Positions 26,293-35,211 of a DNA stretch of 64,000 nt are shown here, piece after piece. The position numbers and the translations under genes are program-made. How positions within the stretch are numbered: the stretch's first letter is position 1; each line of letters begins with the position of its first letter. Source of the stretch: a bacterium (GTDB lineage: Bacteria; Vulcanimicrobiota; Xenobia; Xenobiales; JADMJV01); contig JAFEBA010000026.1 in NCBI GenBank assembly GCA_018266105.1, positions 1 to 64,000 on the forward strand, in the 5' to 3' direction. The notes beneath the pieces were generated by a model. It did no database searches. It was given only the letters and a program-made list of their open reading frames with translations, and was not told the origin of the DNA.

Positions 26293-26816
26293 AGTTTCCT
26301 CCAAAGTTCCAGAGCTTGTTGGAGAGCTCGGGTCGCGCCCTCCGGCGCAGGGCGGATGAGTTGGCCGCCGATAAAGGCTGTATACTCCAGGTAGGCCAGA
26401 ATCTTGACCTGCGCGTGCCCCTGCTGGCGGTGCAGCGATTCCAGGCAGTCCAGACGCAGTCGATCGATCTTGCCGATCGCCTCGGCGACTCGCGCGTCAC
26501 GCAGGCCCCAGGCGCGCAGTGCCAGCTCCAGAGGGTAGTCCAGTTCCCGGACGACCTGAGTCAGGCGTCTGGATTGCCTGACCGGGTCGCTTTCCTCTTC
26601 GGCCTGGCGCATGGGTTGATGGGTGAAGACCTCCTGCCACCAGTCCAGCAAAGCCTGGTGATAGTTGGCCAGATTGCCGAAGTGGTGATAGAAAGAACCC
26701 TTGGTTACTTCCAAGCTCTGAGCCAGACGCTCGATGGTAAGAGCCTGCTGGCCTTCGCTGCGCAGCAGGCTCAGGCCGGCCTCGATCCAGTCCTGGCGAG
26801 ATTTCCTCAAGGCCAT
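26289..26816 (-). CDS. TetR family transcriptional regulator
   Basis: 175 residues. The N-terminal HTH (about 8-52) reads WIEAGLSLLRSEGQQALTIERLAQSLEVTKGSFYHHFGN, the classic TetR signature, followed by an all-helical ligand domain. It most likely represses its own operon through the perfect palindrome at 27152-27170. It overlaps the upstream DUF3995 gene by 10 bp and the SRPBCC gene by 4 bp. The inducer is unknown. Confidence 0.93.
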   Translation of the reverse strand: MALRKSRQDWIEAGLSLLRSEGQQALTIERLAQSLEVTKGSFYHHFGNLANYHQALLDWWQEVFTHQPMRQAEEESDPVRQSRRLTQVVRELDYPLELALRAWGLRDARVAEAIGKIDRLRLDCLESLHRQQGHAQVKILAYLEYTAFIGGQLIRPAPEGATRALQQALELWRKL

Positions 26817-27142
26817 AGTAGAAATCCCAACAGAAGACTAACGGGCGAATAGATCCAAAGGCTCAGTCTCTGATAGGGAGTGCCGCGGATGGCGGGGCGC
26901 CAGCTGCTCTCGAAAAATCCCAGACCTCCGCGCAAGCCAAAAACGACGGCTGAGGTGCGTGGAAAGAACCAGGGTCCGCCGATCAGCAAAGTGGCGACCG
27001 TCCAACAGGCCAGTGAGCCGGGCAAGGGGCGGTCACCGATGACCATTGAGGCCAGTTCGTGGCGGGTGCGGCCCGGCCAGAGTCCGCCCTGCGCCCAGTA
27101 GATATGCAGAAGGGCCAGGGCCCAGAGCAAGAACCAGATCAT
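26807..27142 (-). CDS. DUF3995 small membrane protein
   Basis: 111 residues with about four hydrophobic segments (MIWFLLWALALLHIYWAQGG, GSLACWTVATLLIGGPWFF, and two more towards the C-terminus). HIYWAQGGLWP matches the DUF3995 hallmark. Function unknown. It is the first gene of the TetR-controlled operon, starting 9 bp after the operator palindrome. Confidence 0.8.
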   Translation of the reverse strand: MIWFLLWALALLHIYWAQGGLWPGRTRHELASMVIGDRPLPGSLACWTVATLLIGGPWFFPRTSAVVFGLRGGLGFFESSWRPAIRGTPYQRLSLWIYSPVSLLLGFLLWP

Positions 27143-27151
27143 AAATACACA

Positions 27152-27170
27152 ATACCATACGGTATGGTAT
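27152..27170. promoter_or_regulatory. Perfect operator palindrome (probable TetR site)
   Basis: ATACCATAC-G-GTATGGTAT is a flawless 9+1+9 inverted repeat located 9 bp before the ATG of the DUF3995-TetR-SRPBCC operon and 62 bp before the divergent gene at 27233. Size and position suit a TetR dimer, which could control both directions. Assignment to this TetR is inference. Confidence 0.8.
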
Positions 27171-27232
27171 GCAGGTCAAGCTTGATCTTTTTGCGCGCAG
27201 ACTGTAAGATTGGTTGCGCGCAAGGAGGTTTC

Positions 27233-28156
27233 GTGAATCCGGAAATTCGTTTTCGAGTGCAACCAGAGATCTACCAGATGGCCGATCGGCGAGCCCAGGA
27301 CTTGGGATTGTCCGGGGCCGAGGCGGGCAAGTCGGCCGGGGTGCCTTTGTTGGCCAGGGCTGCTCTCTATCAGTGGTTGGGCCTGGCCTGGCCGGAGGAC
27401 CTGCCCAGACCAAAGGAGGGTCCACCTCGCGTCCTACCTCAGGGCCAGGCCTGCGTGACGGTGCATCATTCGCTCAGTGAGAACTACCGCCGACTTTGCC
27501 TTGAAGTCCAGGGACAGGCCTTGCCGGCCGCCTGCGTCACGATGCTGGAACTGGATGCGCGCAGTGCTCCGGCCGATATCCGTCGCTGCCTGCGTCTGGA
27601 TGAAGAAGGCCGACTGAGCGGAACCCTTCATCTTCTCGAGTGGGAGACGGAGGGACCGGTTGATTTGCAGCAACTGAATCGATTTCTGGCTGAACGGGGG
27701 GCAAACTGCTCTCCGTTGGAAGCGGGCGAGTGGCAACAGATGCTGGCTTCCTGGAGTCAGGAGCATGGCTCGGAGTTGTTGCGCGCAAGGCTGGAGGAAG
27801 GCTTTTCCTGGTTGGCGCTGGCCGAACAGGAATGGCTTGACTGGCGTATACAACAGGCCCTGGGGGAGCGTCTGAGTTTCGAGGAACTGCGCGCAGAACA
27901 GTCTCTGGCCGGGCCCGATTGGGTCCATTCACTCTATCCAGACCGGGAGCCCTCGCTGGAACGAATTCAACTGCTGCGTGGAATACGCTTGAAGTGCCAG
28001 GAAATCCCTGGCTTACGGTTGGCGCTGGTGAAAGGTTCTCGAGAGCGAATCGAAAGCCGCCGCCGCACCAGCGAGCCCCCTTTCACCGCTGTTCTCTGGC
28101 AGCTCCACAGTCCAACCGGACGACAGATTGGATTGCTTTCCCATATTTCGAAATAG
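27233..28156 (+). CDS. Hypothetical protein with RHH-like N-terminus
   Basis: 307 residues from a GTG at 27233 preceded by AAGGAGG. The first 50 residues (IRFRVQPEIYQMADRRAQDLGLS) resemble a ribbon-helix-helix or CopG-type DNA-binding start: a short strand, then two helices. The remainder is acidic, helical and unlike any family I know (motifs SLSENYRRLCLEVQG, WLALAEQEWLDWRIQ). It is divergent from the TetR operon and shares the palindrome region. It ends 12 bp before the Cys-rich small protein, so they are probably co-transcribed. Confidence 0.65.
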   Translation: MNPEIRFRVQPEIYQMADRRAQDLGLSGAEAGKSAGVPLLARAALYQWLGLAWPEDLPRPKEGPPRVLPQGQACVTVHHSLSENYRRLCLEVQGQALPAACVTMLELDARSAPADIRRCLRLDEEGRLSGTLHLLEWETEGPVDLQQLNRFLAERGANCSPLEAGEWQQMLASWSQEHGSELLRARLEEGFSWLALAEQEWLDWRIQQALGERLSFEELRAEQSLAGPDWVHSLYPDREPSLERIQLLRGIRLKCQEIPGLRLALVKGSRERIESRRRTSEPPFTAVLWQLHSPTGRQIGLLSHISK

Positions 28157-28168
28157 GAGGAGCCCATC

Positions 28169-28462
28169 ATGGCTTACCGTCCCTGTCGCTTCCGCAGCTC
28201 CCAATTGGGAGTCTTTCAATGCGAGAAGCATCTGTTTCAACACGTCAGTCCTGAGGTTTACAACGAACTCTATGAATTCTGCATCGAGCATGTTCCGGAT
28301 CGCTTCTGTTGCTACATTGACTTTGGATTCAACCTGGATGGGGAGGCGCCGCGCTTGTTCATGAACTGCACTCACCCCTATCAGAGCCGTCCCCTGCGCA
28401 GCTTCCGCGACTGTATTGAGGAATGCGACTTTGGCGACAAAGAGGGCGAATCGTTGGGCTAG
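28169..28462 (+). CDS. Cysteine-rich small hypothetical protein
   Basis: 97 residues with a strong AGGAGGA ribosome-binding site. Eight cysteines (FQCEKH, FCIEH, RFCCYIDFGF, FMNCTH, DCIEECDFGD) are spread along the chain and could bind metal. No signal peptide or known family. The good RBS, and the position straight after 27233-28156, support it as real. Confidence 0.7.
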   Translation: MAYRPCRFRSSQLGVFQCEKHLFQHVSPEVYNELYEFCIEHVPDRFCCYIDFGFNLDGEAPRLFMNCTHPYQSRPLRSFRDCIEECDFGDKEGESLG

Positions 28463-28666
28463 TCTCGAACCCCGTGTTTGGTGAAGCGAAGCGGCCAAAC
28501 GCGGGTTAGGGACCCACGTAGCCGTGGAGGTCCGAGGCTTGCTGAGGAACTCCAAGCGTCCCTACAGTTCGATTCTCATTGTCCGGGCGACGCACGGCGG
28601 AGGCAAGTTCCGAACAGGAGTTGGGAACCAACGGAGGCTCGTCTCACATGGTTGCGCTAGAAATGG
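28463..28666. other. Non-coding region with nested stems (possible structured RNA or terminator region)
   Basis: The 204 bp gap between convergent genes contains several pairings: CCCGTGTTTGG with CCAAACGCGGG; TAGGGAC with GTCCCTA enclosing CCACG-TAGC-CGTGG and a GCTTG/CAAGC hairpin; and GTTCC with GGAAC. This looks folded and could be a small RNA or a composite transcription end. No open frame with an RBS is seen. Confidence 0.3.
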
Positions 28667-29503
28667 CTAAGTTTGACCGAGGTGGCGCTCGGGCCAGTTG
28701 CTGATCAACGCGTCCACACCCTGTTCGATCAGCTTCTTGCCTTGTCTGGGGTTATCCACAGTGTAGACCCCAATCTTCTTTCCCGCGCCGTGAACAAGCT
28801 CGATCATCTTGTCGTTGATCAGTCGCTTCCCAGGTATAATCAGGTCAGCCTGGCGTTGCACGTCTCGACGCCGCAATCGGTGCAGGGTCAGTCCGTAACC
28901 GGCGGAGGCCCCACCCAGAATGCCGGCCAGCAGCCCGGCCGCTGCAGGCAATGCGGATGCGCCGGTTAACAAAGCTGCACTCAGGCCTGCGAGGCCCAGG
29001 ATTCCGCCGATTTCGGCTCCTTTCATGGCGTTGTCTTTCAAGGGTTTTTCGTGCACCAGAACGGCCGTCGTCAGCTCAGGGGCCAGCTTCTCGAATTTCT
29101 CAACGAAGTCACCGTCGAATGACATCACCCAGGGGTCGCGCAGGCCTGATTGTCGGACGGTCTCGGCCAGGCCATACTCATCTCCGGGCTCAGGATGCTT
29201 GACTTCTATGTCCAGCGCCACGTCATTGGCCACGGCCCAACTGATGACCTCAGTAAACAGGGGAAGGCGTTCGCCTTGACCGGCGTCCAGTTTCTCGATG
29301 TCAACCGTATGAAAGCTGCTGACTTTGCCCTTGCCGTTGGTGGTGCGATCGACCGTCGGGTCGTGAATGACCACATAGTCCCCGTCGGCCGTCTTTTGAA
29401 TATCGAACTCGATCCGGTCTGCGCCGACCTCATGGCCTTTGCGAAAGGCGCGCATGGTGTTTTCGGGTTGGGACCCGTGGCCTCGATGGGCGATGACTTG
29501 CAC
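28667..29503 (-). CDS. Glycerophosphodiester phosphodiesterase with inserted membrane hairpin
   Basis: 278 residues. TIM-barrel GDPD motifs: IAHRGHGSQPENTMRAF (catalytic His, Arg), IEFDIQKTADG (metal-binding Glu and Asp), VVIHDPTVDRTTNG (second catalytic His), LDIEVKHP and a C-terminal KIGVYTVDN and GVDALISNWP. Between about 157 and 212 is a Gly/Ala/Leu-rich hydrophobic insert, which is unusual in this family and could anchor the enzyme in the membrane. It cleaves deacylated phospholipids or lipids to glycerol phosphate. GTG start at 29503 with GGGAGG upstream. Confidence 0.88.
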   Translation of the reverse strand: MQVIAHRGHGSQPENTMRAFRKGHEVGADRIEFDIQKTADGDYVVIHDPTVDRTTNGKGKVSSFHTVDIEKLDAGQGERLPLFTEVISWAVANDVALDIEVKHPEPGDEYGLAETVRQSGLRDPWVMSFDGDFVEKFEKLAPELTTAVLVHEKPLKDNAMKGAEIGGILGLAGLSAALLTGASALPAAAGLLAGILGGASAGYGLTLHRLRRRDVQRQADLIIPGKRLINDKMIELVHGAGKKIGVYTVDNPRQGKKLIEQGVDALISNWPERHLGQT

Positions 29504-29595
29504 GTGATGCCTCCCGGTCGCTCCACCGGAGGTTGGCCTGTGTGGCTCTCAAACTCAGATTAAGGACGCCAACTGAAAAGATTCCGAAAATCGTC

Positions 29596-30603
29596 TCAAG
29601 GGATGACCAGCGTGTTTTCCGACCCTTTCAACCTCATTACGACAGGTTTCTTGTCGTCCTTCTGCACCGATATTTCGGAATCGGCGCAACCAGCTGAGCG
29701 CTCCAGCAGAACCCGCTGGCTGCCTGGCGGAAGACTCATCACGCGGGTTTGAGTGCCCGAACCTGGAGGTTCAAAGAGAGACTGATACTCTACTTTGATC
29801 CTCACGGGGCGCTTCGAGCGGTTTTCGACCCCCAGGGATTTCACTTCTAAAGGTGGTGATTTAGGAATCGATTCCAGGGTCTCGCGCCAGTTTCGGCCAG
29901 GGATAGCCAGGTTGGCCAGATCTTTCCGGTAGGTGTCGCGAAAGCCGTGCTGCAGCACCTCGTTTTCCACGGTAACTCCGGCAAAGTTGAGGCCCACCAG
30001 GCTGTAACGTTCTCCCGTCCTGGCCAGCAGAGGAGCTCCGGAGGTGCCGCCCCACATGGCGCAGTTGTGAAACAGGATCTGAGGTCCCACATCACTCACC
30101 GCCCCCGGGCAACGATAGGGGCGGTCCATGTCGCCGAATTGTGGTCGGGCTTCCTCCGGACATTTGCAATAGCCCAGCAGTTCAACTTCCGCGTCCTGCC
30201 ACTCCGAGTCAGAAAGGTAGCGACATTGGAGCCACCCGTAATATGCTCCAAGAGGCCGATCGATTCGAACGATGGCCCAATCCTGGCCCGCCTCGATGCT
30301 TGAGCTGGCGTTCTCGAGCATAAAGGCCTGTTTTAGTCTCGCCTTGTGGCTGGCCTCAAAACCCAGTCCAAACTCGATTTCAACGTCATCATAGACCTGA
30401 CGTTGGGGATTGCTGATACAGTGGCCACAGGTCAGCACCAGGTCAGGTCCGATGAGCACGGCGCAGCCCAGCCCTCCGTGGGCACTGGTGCGCCCCAAGG
30501 CTGTGAAAGGCCAGGAGTTGGGCGCCAGATGGCGCTGGTCTGGTGCAAAGCCGACCGCCCAGGCCGCCGCGGCCAGCCAGGGGAGACAGAACAGTCGTTT
30601 CAT
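29596..30603 (-). CDS. Secreted trypsin-like serine protease
   Basis: 335 residues with a signal peptide (RLFCLPWLAAAAWAVG). A chymotrypsin-fold triad is visible: His in LVLTCGHCIS, Asp in AGQDWAIVRIDRP and Ser in MWGGTSGAPLL. Cysteine pairs fit disulphides. The C-terminal beta domain of about 100 residues (VENRSKRPVRIKVEYQ and KKPVVMRLKGSENTL) may bind the target or the envelope. It overlaps the upstream hypothetical gene as ATGA, so the two are coupled and may be functionally related. Confidence 0.87.
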   Translation of the reverse strand: MKRLFCLPWLAAAAWAVGFAPDQRHLAPNSWPFTALGRTSAHGGLGCAVLIGPDLVLTCGHCISNPQRQVYDDVEIEFGLGFEASHKARLKQAFMLENASSSIEAGQDWAIVRIDRPLGAYYGWLQCRYLSDSEWQDAEVELLGYCKCPEEARPQFGDMDRPYRCPGAVSDVGPQILFHNCAMWGGTSGAPLLARTGERYSLVGLNFAGVTVENEVLQHGFRDTYRKDLANLAIPGRNWRETLESIPKSPPLEVKSLGVENRSKRPVRIKVEYQSLFEPPGSGTQTRVMSLPPGSQRVLLERSAGCADSEISVQKDDKKPVVMRLKGSENTLVIP

Positions 30604-31853
30604 GAGAGCAAGCCCAGGATATGCAACAGTAGTGGGTCCTCGTCCGCTTTTTCGTAAAGCCATTCTTCGTTTAGCCAACCTTTGCGTGGGGGCAGGCCCG
30701 CCGGGTTGATCTGGATCGAGTGCTCAAAGGATTCGAGTTCTTCCTCGCTGAGGATGGCCAGACGAAGTGCCACCTGCTCTTTGACGGTCCGGGTTGCCGG
30801 ATGCGGATCATACTTGGTGGCCCGGGCCGCCAATTTGCGGGCTTTGCGCAGACGAGCCCTGGTGGTGCTGAGTTTAGCACCGCTAACCAACTGAATACGC
30901 AGGGGTGGGGAAGGGGGTTTGGGTTTGAGTTCGACCTTCAGTTCTTTGGCCTGCGATTCCACCTTGGCAGACACTTTCTTGGGAGAAGGTGCGATGCCGT
31001 CCTTGGGGGCGCTCTCAGGTTGTGCTGGAGGTGGGACGGGACGAGGTTTCAGTTCTCCGGAAATCTTCGGGGCGGCCTGGGGGGTTGGAGTGACATGATA
31101 GCTTCGGGCCAGTCGCTCGCTGGGCACTTTGTGTTGCAAGGCGGCCAAATAGTTATAGGCCAGCTTCTCCAGACTCTGGCGGGTGGGGGTCATCTGGGCG
31201 AAAGAGATCTGGAGACGCACCTGACCCAGGTCGATTTCGATCAGACCGGAAGGCAGGCTGCGGCACTGGACCTGGATGCATTGCCCCGCTACAGTGAGGC
31301 TGAAGTGGTCGGCAATGGACTGCACCTGGGGCGGCGGCTTTTGCGGGGGTAACGGCAACGCCTGGGAGCCGGAATACATAGTGCTGCCACGACGCGAGAT
31401 GACCTCTGGCACGCCGCTTGGGCTGACCTCCACCAGACTCTGGCTGCTCAGGTCGGCGTGTCGGATGGAGCCGTCGCTTCGGTAAGTGACTATGCGCTGA
31501 GCCTGGATGTGAACATGCACCGAGTCGCTCAGGATGTGTTCACCTGGACCGAGCTGGTCCAGTTGCCGACTGCCTCGGGTCATTTCCCGGGCCAGGCTGG
31601 TATGAAGACGGGCATACTCGGACTTTTGCAGAGCGGTGGCCTCATCATCCTCCGGATCCGGTTCGGTGGCTTGACGGATGGGGTCGGGAGGCAGGCGGTA
31701 ACGCTCAGCCCTCAGGAAATCAACCGTGGCCAGCACATCGTTGTAATACTTGTGATGTCGTTTGAGTTCATTGGCCGGAACCTGGGCACACCGTGCCGCC
31801 GTTAGCGGACGTAAGCTTGCGATGGGGGGGAGTCTGCTGGCCGAGATCTCCAT
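30600..31853 (-). CDS. Hypothetical cytoplasmic protein with Pro/Lys-rich linker
   Basis: About 417 residues from an ATG at 31853. No signal peptide and no known domain. The N-terminal half is mixed alpha/beta, with ADLSSQSLVEVSPSGVPEVISRRG and SIADHFSLTVAGQCIQVQCRS resembling strands. A Pro/Lys/Ala-rich linker (about 275-340) precedes a basic C-terminal region (TTRARLRKARKLAARATK). It is divergent from polA with about 40 bp between starts. Its stop overlaps the protease gene, so they form one operon. Confidence 0.65.
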   Translation of the reverse strand: MEISASRLPPIASLRPLTAARCAQVPANELKRHHKYYNDVLATVDFLRAERYRLPPDPIRQATEPDPEDDEATALQKSEYARLHTSLAREMTRGSRQLDQLGPGEHILSDSVHVHIQAQRIVTYRSDGSIRHADLSSQSLVEVSPSGVPEVISRRGSTMYSGSQALPLPPQKPPPQVQSIADHFSLTVAGQCIQVQCRSLPSGLIEIDLGQVRLQISFAQMTPTRQSLEKLAYNYLAALQHKVPSERLARSYHVTPTPQAAPKISGELKPRPVPPPAQPESAPKDGIAPSPKKVSAKVESQAKELKVELKPKPPSPPLRIQLVSGAKLSTTRARLRKARKLAARATKYDPHPATRTVKEQVALRLAILSEEELESFEHSIQINPAGLPPRKGWLNEEWLYEKADEDPLLLHILGLLS

Positions 31854-31892
31854 CTCGGGCGGATTTCCACGAGCGGAGGGGAAGCCCTGGTT

Positions 31893-34373
31893 ATGAACAG
31901 ACTGATGCTGCTGGATATCTACGGGCTGGTGTATCGAGCCTTCTTTGCTCTGCCTCCCCTGACCACCACCCGGGGAGTTCCTATCAATGCCGCCTACGGC
32001 TTCACCATGATGCTCAACAAAATAATGGCTGAAGAAAAGCCCACTCATGTGGTGGCCTGCTTCGATCGCGGCCTGCCGCCGGAACGTCGCGAAATCTATC
32101 CGGACTACAAGATGCAGCGAACCTCCATGCCGGATGACCTGCGCTCACAATTTGGAATCATTCGGCGCATTCTGGAAACGCTTCAGATCCCGGTCGTGGA
32201 GCTGGAAGGCCAGGAAGCGGACGACGTCATCGCCACGCTGGCCCGTCTGGCCAGTGGTCACGAACGGCTGGTGGTGACCGGAGATCTTGATCTGCTGCAG
32301 ATGATCGAACCGGGCGTGACGGCTCTTGTCACTCGTCGAGGGATATCGGAGTTGGGTCGCTATGATGTGGAGGCCGTGCGTGAACGTTTCGGTTTGGATC
32401 CGGCTCAGTTGGCGGACTATCGTGGACTGAAGGGCGATCCTTCCGACAACCTCCCCGGTGTGCCCGGAGTAGGGGAGAAGACCGCCACCAGAATCCTGCA
32501 AGCCGCGGGCACTCTGGATGCTTTGCTGGCCAACCCGTCGTTGGCGGGTACGCCCAAGCTGCAGGGATTGATCGAACAGTTCGGGGCGCAGGCCAGGGCC
32601 TGCCGGGACGTTTCTCTGCTGAAGCGGGACCTTCCGGTGGAGTTGAACTGGGAAGCGGCGGCCGTGCGCCCGCCTGACCCGGATGCGCTTTATCGGCTCT
32701 ACTACGAGCTTGAGTTCAAGACTCTCTTGCGCAGTCTGCCTGAGCCTGAGAGCATGGCCGCGGTGAAGGCAGAGGAAGCCCTGGTGGGGCAATGGCAGCG
32801 TTTGGAGGCCGGCGCCGACCTGAGTTTTCTGGATCCGGCCCAGCGCCTGGCAGTGGTTCTGGGGGTGGACCGATTGGGAGTCGCCACCGGGCCGAATCAG
32901 GGTTGGGAGCTCCCAATCAGGGCTTGGGGTCAGCTTCCCGGTTGTCCAATGGTGGTCTATGACTGCAAGCGCCTGTATCGACTCTGCGCCGCGCGGGTGG
33001 TCGACGACCCAATGATTGCCGCTCATCTACTGGATTCTTCCAGGAGTTTTGTAAACGTGGAGGATGCTGCCCAACAGTTCTTGCAGCGGAACCTGCCCGA
33101 CGAGGGTTTGGGGGCGGCGGCCGGGGCTGCCTGGCAGCTGGCTCCGGTGCTGGCCGAAGGCTTGCGGGAACGTGGACAGAGCCAACTCTATGCCGAGGTG
33201 GAGCTGCCTCTCGCTTCTGTCCTGGCCGACATGGAGCGCCGTGGGGTGACGGTGGATGTTTCGGTCCTGGGCAGTATCGGGAGCGAGTGCGAGGCATCAA
33301 TGCTGCGCTTGCAGAGCGAGATTTATGCCCTGGCAGGCGAGGAGTTCAATCTTGGATCTCCTCAACAACTGGGCGTCATCCTCTTTGAGAAACTGGGCGT
33401 CCCGGGTGGCAAACGCAACAAAACCGGTTGGGGTACCGGGGTCGAGGTGTTGCAGACTCTGGAGCATCCGATTGCGGCCAAGATTCTGGAGTATCGAGAG
33501 GTGGCCAAGCTAAAGAATACCTATATTGACGCCATTCCGGGCCTGGTGGACGGAGATGGTCGGCTGCGCACTCAGTTCAATCAGACGGTTACGGCCACCG
33601 GGCGCCTCTCTTCCAGCAATCCCAACTTACAGAATATTCCTGTGCGCAGCGAGCTGGGCCGACGGATACGCCGGGCTTTTGTAGCCGAAGAGGGCAAAGT
33701 GCTCCTGGCTGCCGACTATGACCAGATTGAGTTGCGTTTGATGGCTCACCTTTCCGGTGACGCGGCCATGCGTCAGGCCTTTCTCAGTGGTCATGACATT
33801 CACGATTTCACCGCCCGCCAGATCTTTTCGACCGAGCAGGTGACCGCCCAACAAAGGCGGGTGGCCAAGTCAGTGAATTTTGGACTGCTCTACGGCATGT
33901 CGGACTTTGGTCTGGCTCAGCGTCTGGAGATTCCCAAGACCCAGGCGCGCGAGATGATGGCGGCCTACTTTGCTCGCTTCCCCAGCGTTAAGGCTTACAT
34001 TGCCGGCGTGTTGGAAGAAGGCCGGGCCAACGGATACGTCAGCACCCTGCTGGGTCGGCGCCGCTACATGCCGGCCCTGCGCTCCTCCAACTATATGCAG
34101 CGGGCCGCCGCCGAGCGCGAGGCGACCAATGCTCCCATTCAGGGTAGCGCCGCCGATCTGATGAAGATGGCCATGGTTCGCCTGGACGGGTTGGTGCCGG
34201 GAATGCTCCTGCAAATTCACGACGAGTTGATCTTTGAAGTGGATCAGGCGGATGCTCGTGAGCTGGCGGGCCTGGTTCAGCGCGAGATGGAGTCGGCCCT
34301 GGCATTGGATGTTCCCCTGGGAGTCAGTCTCAAGTGGGGCTCCAATTGGTTCGAGGTGGAGCCGTTTGCTTGA
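31893..34373 (+). CDS. polA: DNA polymerase I
   Basis: 826 residues. The 5'-3' exonuclease (about 1-280) has LDIYGLVYRAFFALPPL, VVACFDRGLPPERREIYPDYK and DYRGLKGDPSDNLPGVPGVGEKTA. A degenerate 3'-5' exonuclease-like region (about 285-450) lacks the metal-binding DxE and other carboxylates. The polymerase domain (about 455-826) has motifs A (AADYDQIELRLMAHLSG), B (RRVAKSVNFGLLYGMS) and C (LLQIHDELIFEV). It is needed for Okazaki fragment maturation and excision repair; proofreading is probably absent, as in Taq. The ATG start is followed by the canonical N-terminus. Confidence 0.97.
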   Translation: MNRLMLLDIYGLVYRAFFALPPLTTTRGVPINAAYGFTMMLNKIMAEEKPTHVVACFDRGLPPERREIYPDYKMQRTSMPDDLRSQFGIIRRILETLQIPVVELEGQEADDVIATLARLASGHERLVVTGDLDLLQMIEPGVTALVTRRGISELGRYDVEAVRERFGLDPAQLADYRGLKGDPSDNLPGVPGVGEKTATRILQAAGTLDALLANPSLAGTPKLQGLIEQFGAQARACRDVSLLKRDLPVELNWEAAAVRPPDPDALYRLYYELEFKTLLRSLPEPESMAAVKAEEALVGQWQRLEAGADLSFLDPAQRLAVVLGVDRLGVATGPNQGWELPIRAWGQLPGCPMVVYDCKRLYRLCAARVVDDPMIAAHLLDSSRSFVNVEDAAQQFLQRNLPDEGLGAAAGAAWQLAPVLAEGLRERGQSQLYAEVELPLASVLADMERRGVTVDVSVLGSIGSECEASMLRLQSEIYALAGEEFNLGSPQQLGVILFEKLGVPGGKRNKTGWGTGVEVLQTLEHPIAAKILEYREVAKLKNTYIDAIPGLVDGDGRLRTQFNQTVTATGRLSSSNPNLQNIPVRSELGRRIRRAFVAEEGKVLLAADYDQIELRLMAHLSGDAAMRQAFLSGHDIHDFTARQIFSTEQVTAQQRRVAKSVNFGLLYGMSDFGLAQRLEIPKTQAREMMAAYFARFPSVKAYIAGVLEEGRANGYVSTLLGRRRYMPALRSSNYMQRAAAEREATNAPIQGSAADLMKMAMVRLDGLVPGMLLQIHDELIFEVDQADARELAGLVQREMESALALDVPLGVSLKWGSNWFEVEPFA

Positions 34374-35211
34374 CGTGTTGGTGATCGGCGGAGGGTTCTG
34401 GGGCTCCGCCATCACTCAGCGCCTGCGCCGGTCAGGGCTGAATGTGGCGTGTCTGGATGCGGACCTGGAGGGTGCGGCCTCGCGCGCCGCCGCCGGCCTG
34501 GTTCGCCACAGCAGCTGGCACTCGCCACCAGCGCCCTGGTGGGAACAAGAGCACTCCCAAGCCTGCCACGAGTTCTTTAGCCAGGGATGGGTGGATGAAT
34601 ACACCTTCAATCGCTACCAAACAGAACCCCGGCTCAAAGGCACGGTCTGGTGCGGCGACTTCCCCTGGGTCGAGACGGAGCCCGCTCGCATCCAGCGTCT
34701 CCGGCCTGAAAATGGTGGCTGGTGGGCCGAAGGCTGGCAGGCCCGGCAGGTCGTGCTGAGCGCAGGCTGCTGGTGCGACCCGATCCTGGCCGAGAGCGGC
34801 CTGCCCCTGACTGGCGTCCAGCCCTGGAGGGGCTCCGCTCTGTTGGCTCGAGGAGGCATCCGGCGAGTGCTCACAAGAACTTATCGTTTGCCTGGCGACA
34901 CCCGCACGCGCACGATGACGGCTCGCAACTGGGGGAAAAGTCAGCTACGTCTGGGAGATTCCCTGCCCGATCGCGAGCCTGAGCAACTGGCGGAGATGCG
35001 GTGGTTTCTGGGCAACCTGCAGGTCACGGAAGGGGAAGAGATCTGGGGATGGCGGCCGCGCCTGGCCCGGCCGTTGGTCGAGAACTGGGCGCCCGGACTT
35101 GTGGTGGCCACCGGCGGACATCGTAACGGCCTGGCGCTGGCTCCGGCGGTGGCTCTGCGCGTTCAGCAACTGCTCCAGTCCCAGCAGATGACCGCCCAGT
35201 CGTCGGTCTGA
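34366..35211 (+). CDS. FAD-dependent oxidoreductase (DAO-like, short)
   Basis: 281 residues. The N-terminal dinucleotide-binding motif is LVIGGGFWGSAITQRLRRSG with an acidic LDADLEGAAS at the end of strand 2. The C-terminus (LVVATGGHRNGLALAPAVAL) matches the FAD-contacting end of DAO/glycine-oxidase-type enzymes. The central substrate domain is shorter than the usual 370-residue proteins, so the substrate cannot be predicted. The TTG start at 34366 overlaps polA by 8 bp. A convergent GNAT gene overlaps its 3' end by 49 bp. Confidence 0.78.
   Translation: MLDVLVIGGGFWGSAITQRLRRSGLNVACLDADLEGAASRAAAGLVRHSSWHSPPAPWWEQEHSQACHEFFSQGWVDEYTFNRYQTEPRLKGTVWCGDFPWVETEPARIQRLRPENGGWWAEGWQARQVVLSAGCWCDPILAESGLPLTGVQPWRGSALLARGGIRRVLTRTYRLPGDTRTRTMTARNWGKSQLRLGDSLPDREPEQLAEMRWFLGNLQVTEGEEIWGWRPRLARPLVENWAPGLVVATGGHRNGLALAPAVALRVQQLLQSQQMTAQSSV

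Noticed and set aside
28560..28580. tRNA-like T-loop (GTTCGATTC)
   Set aside because: The flanking bases cannot form a T-stem and no acceptor or anticodon arms fit around it.
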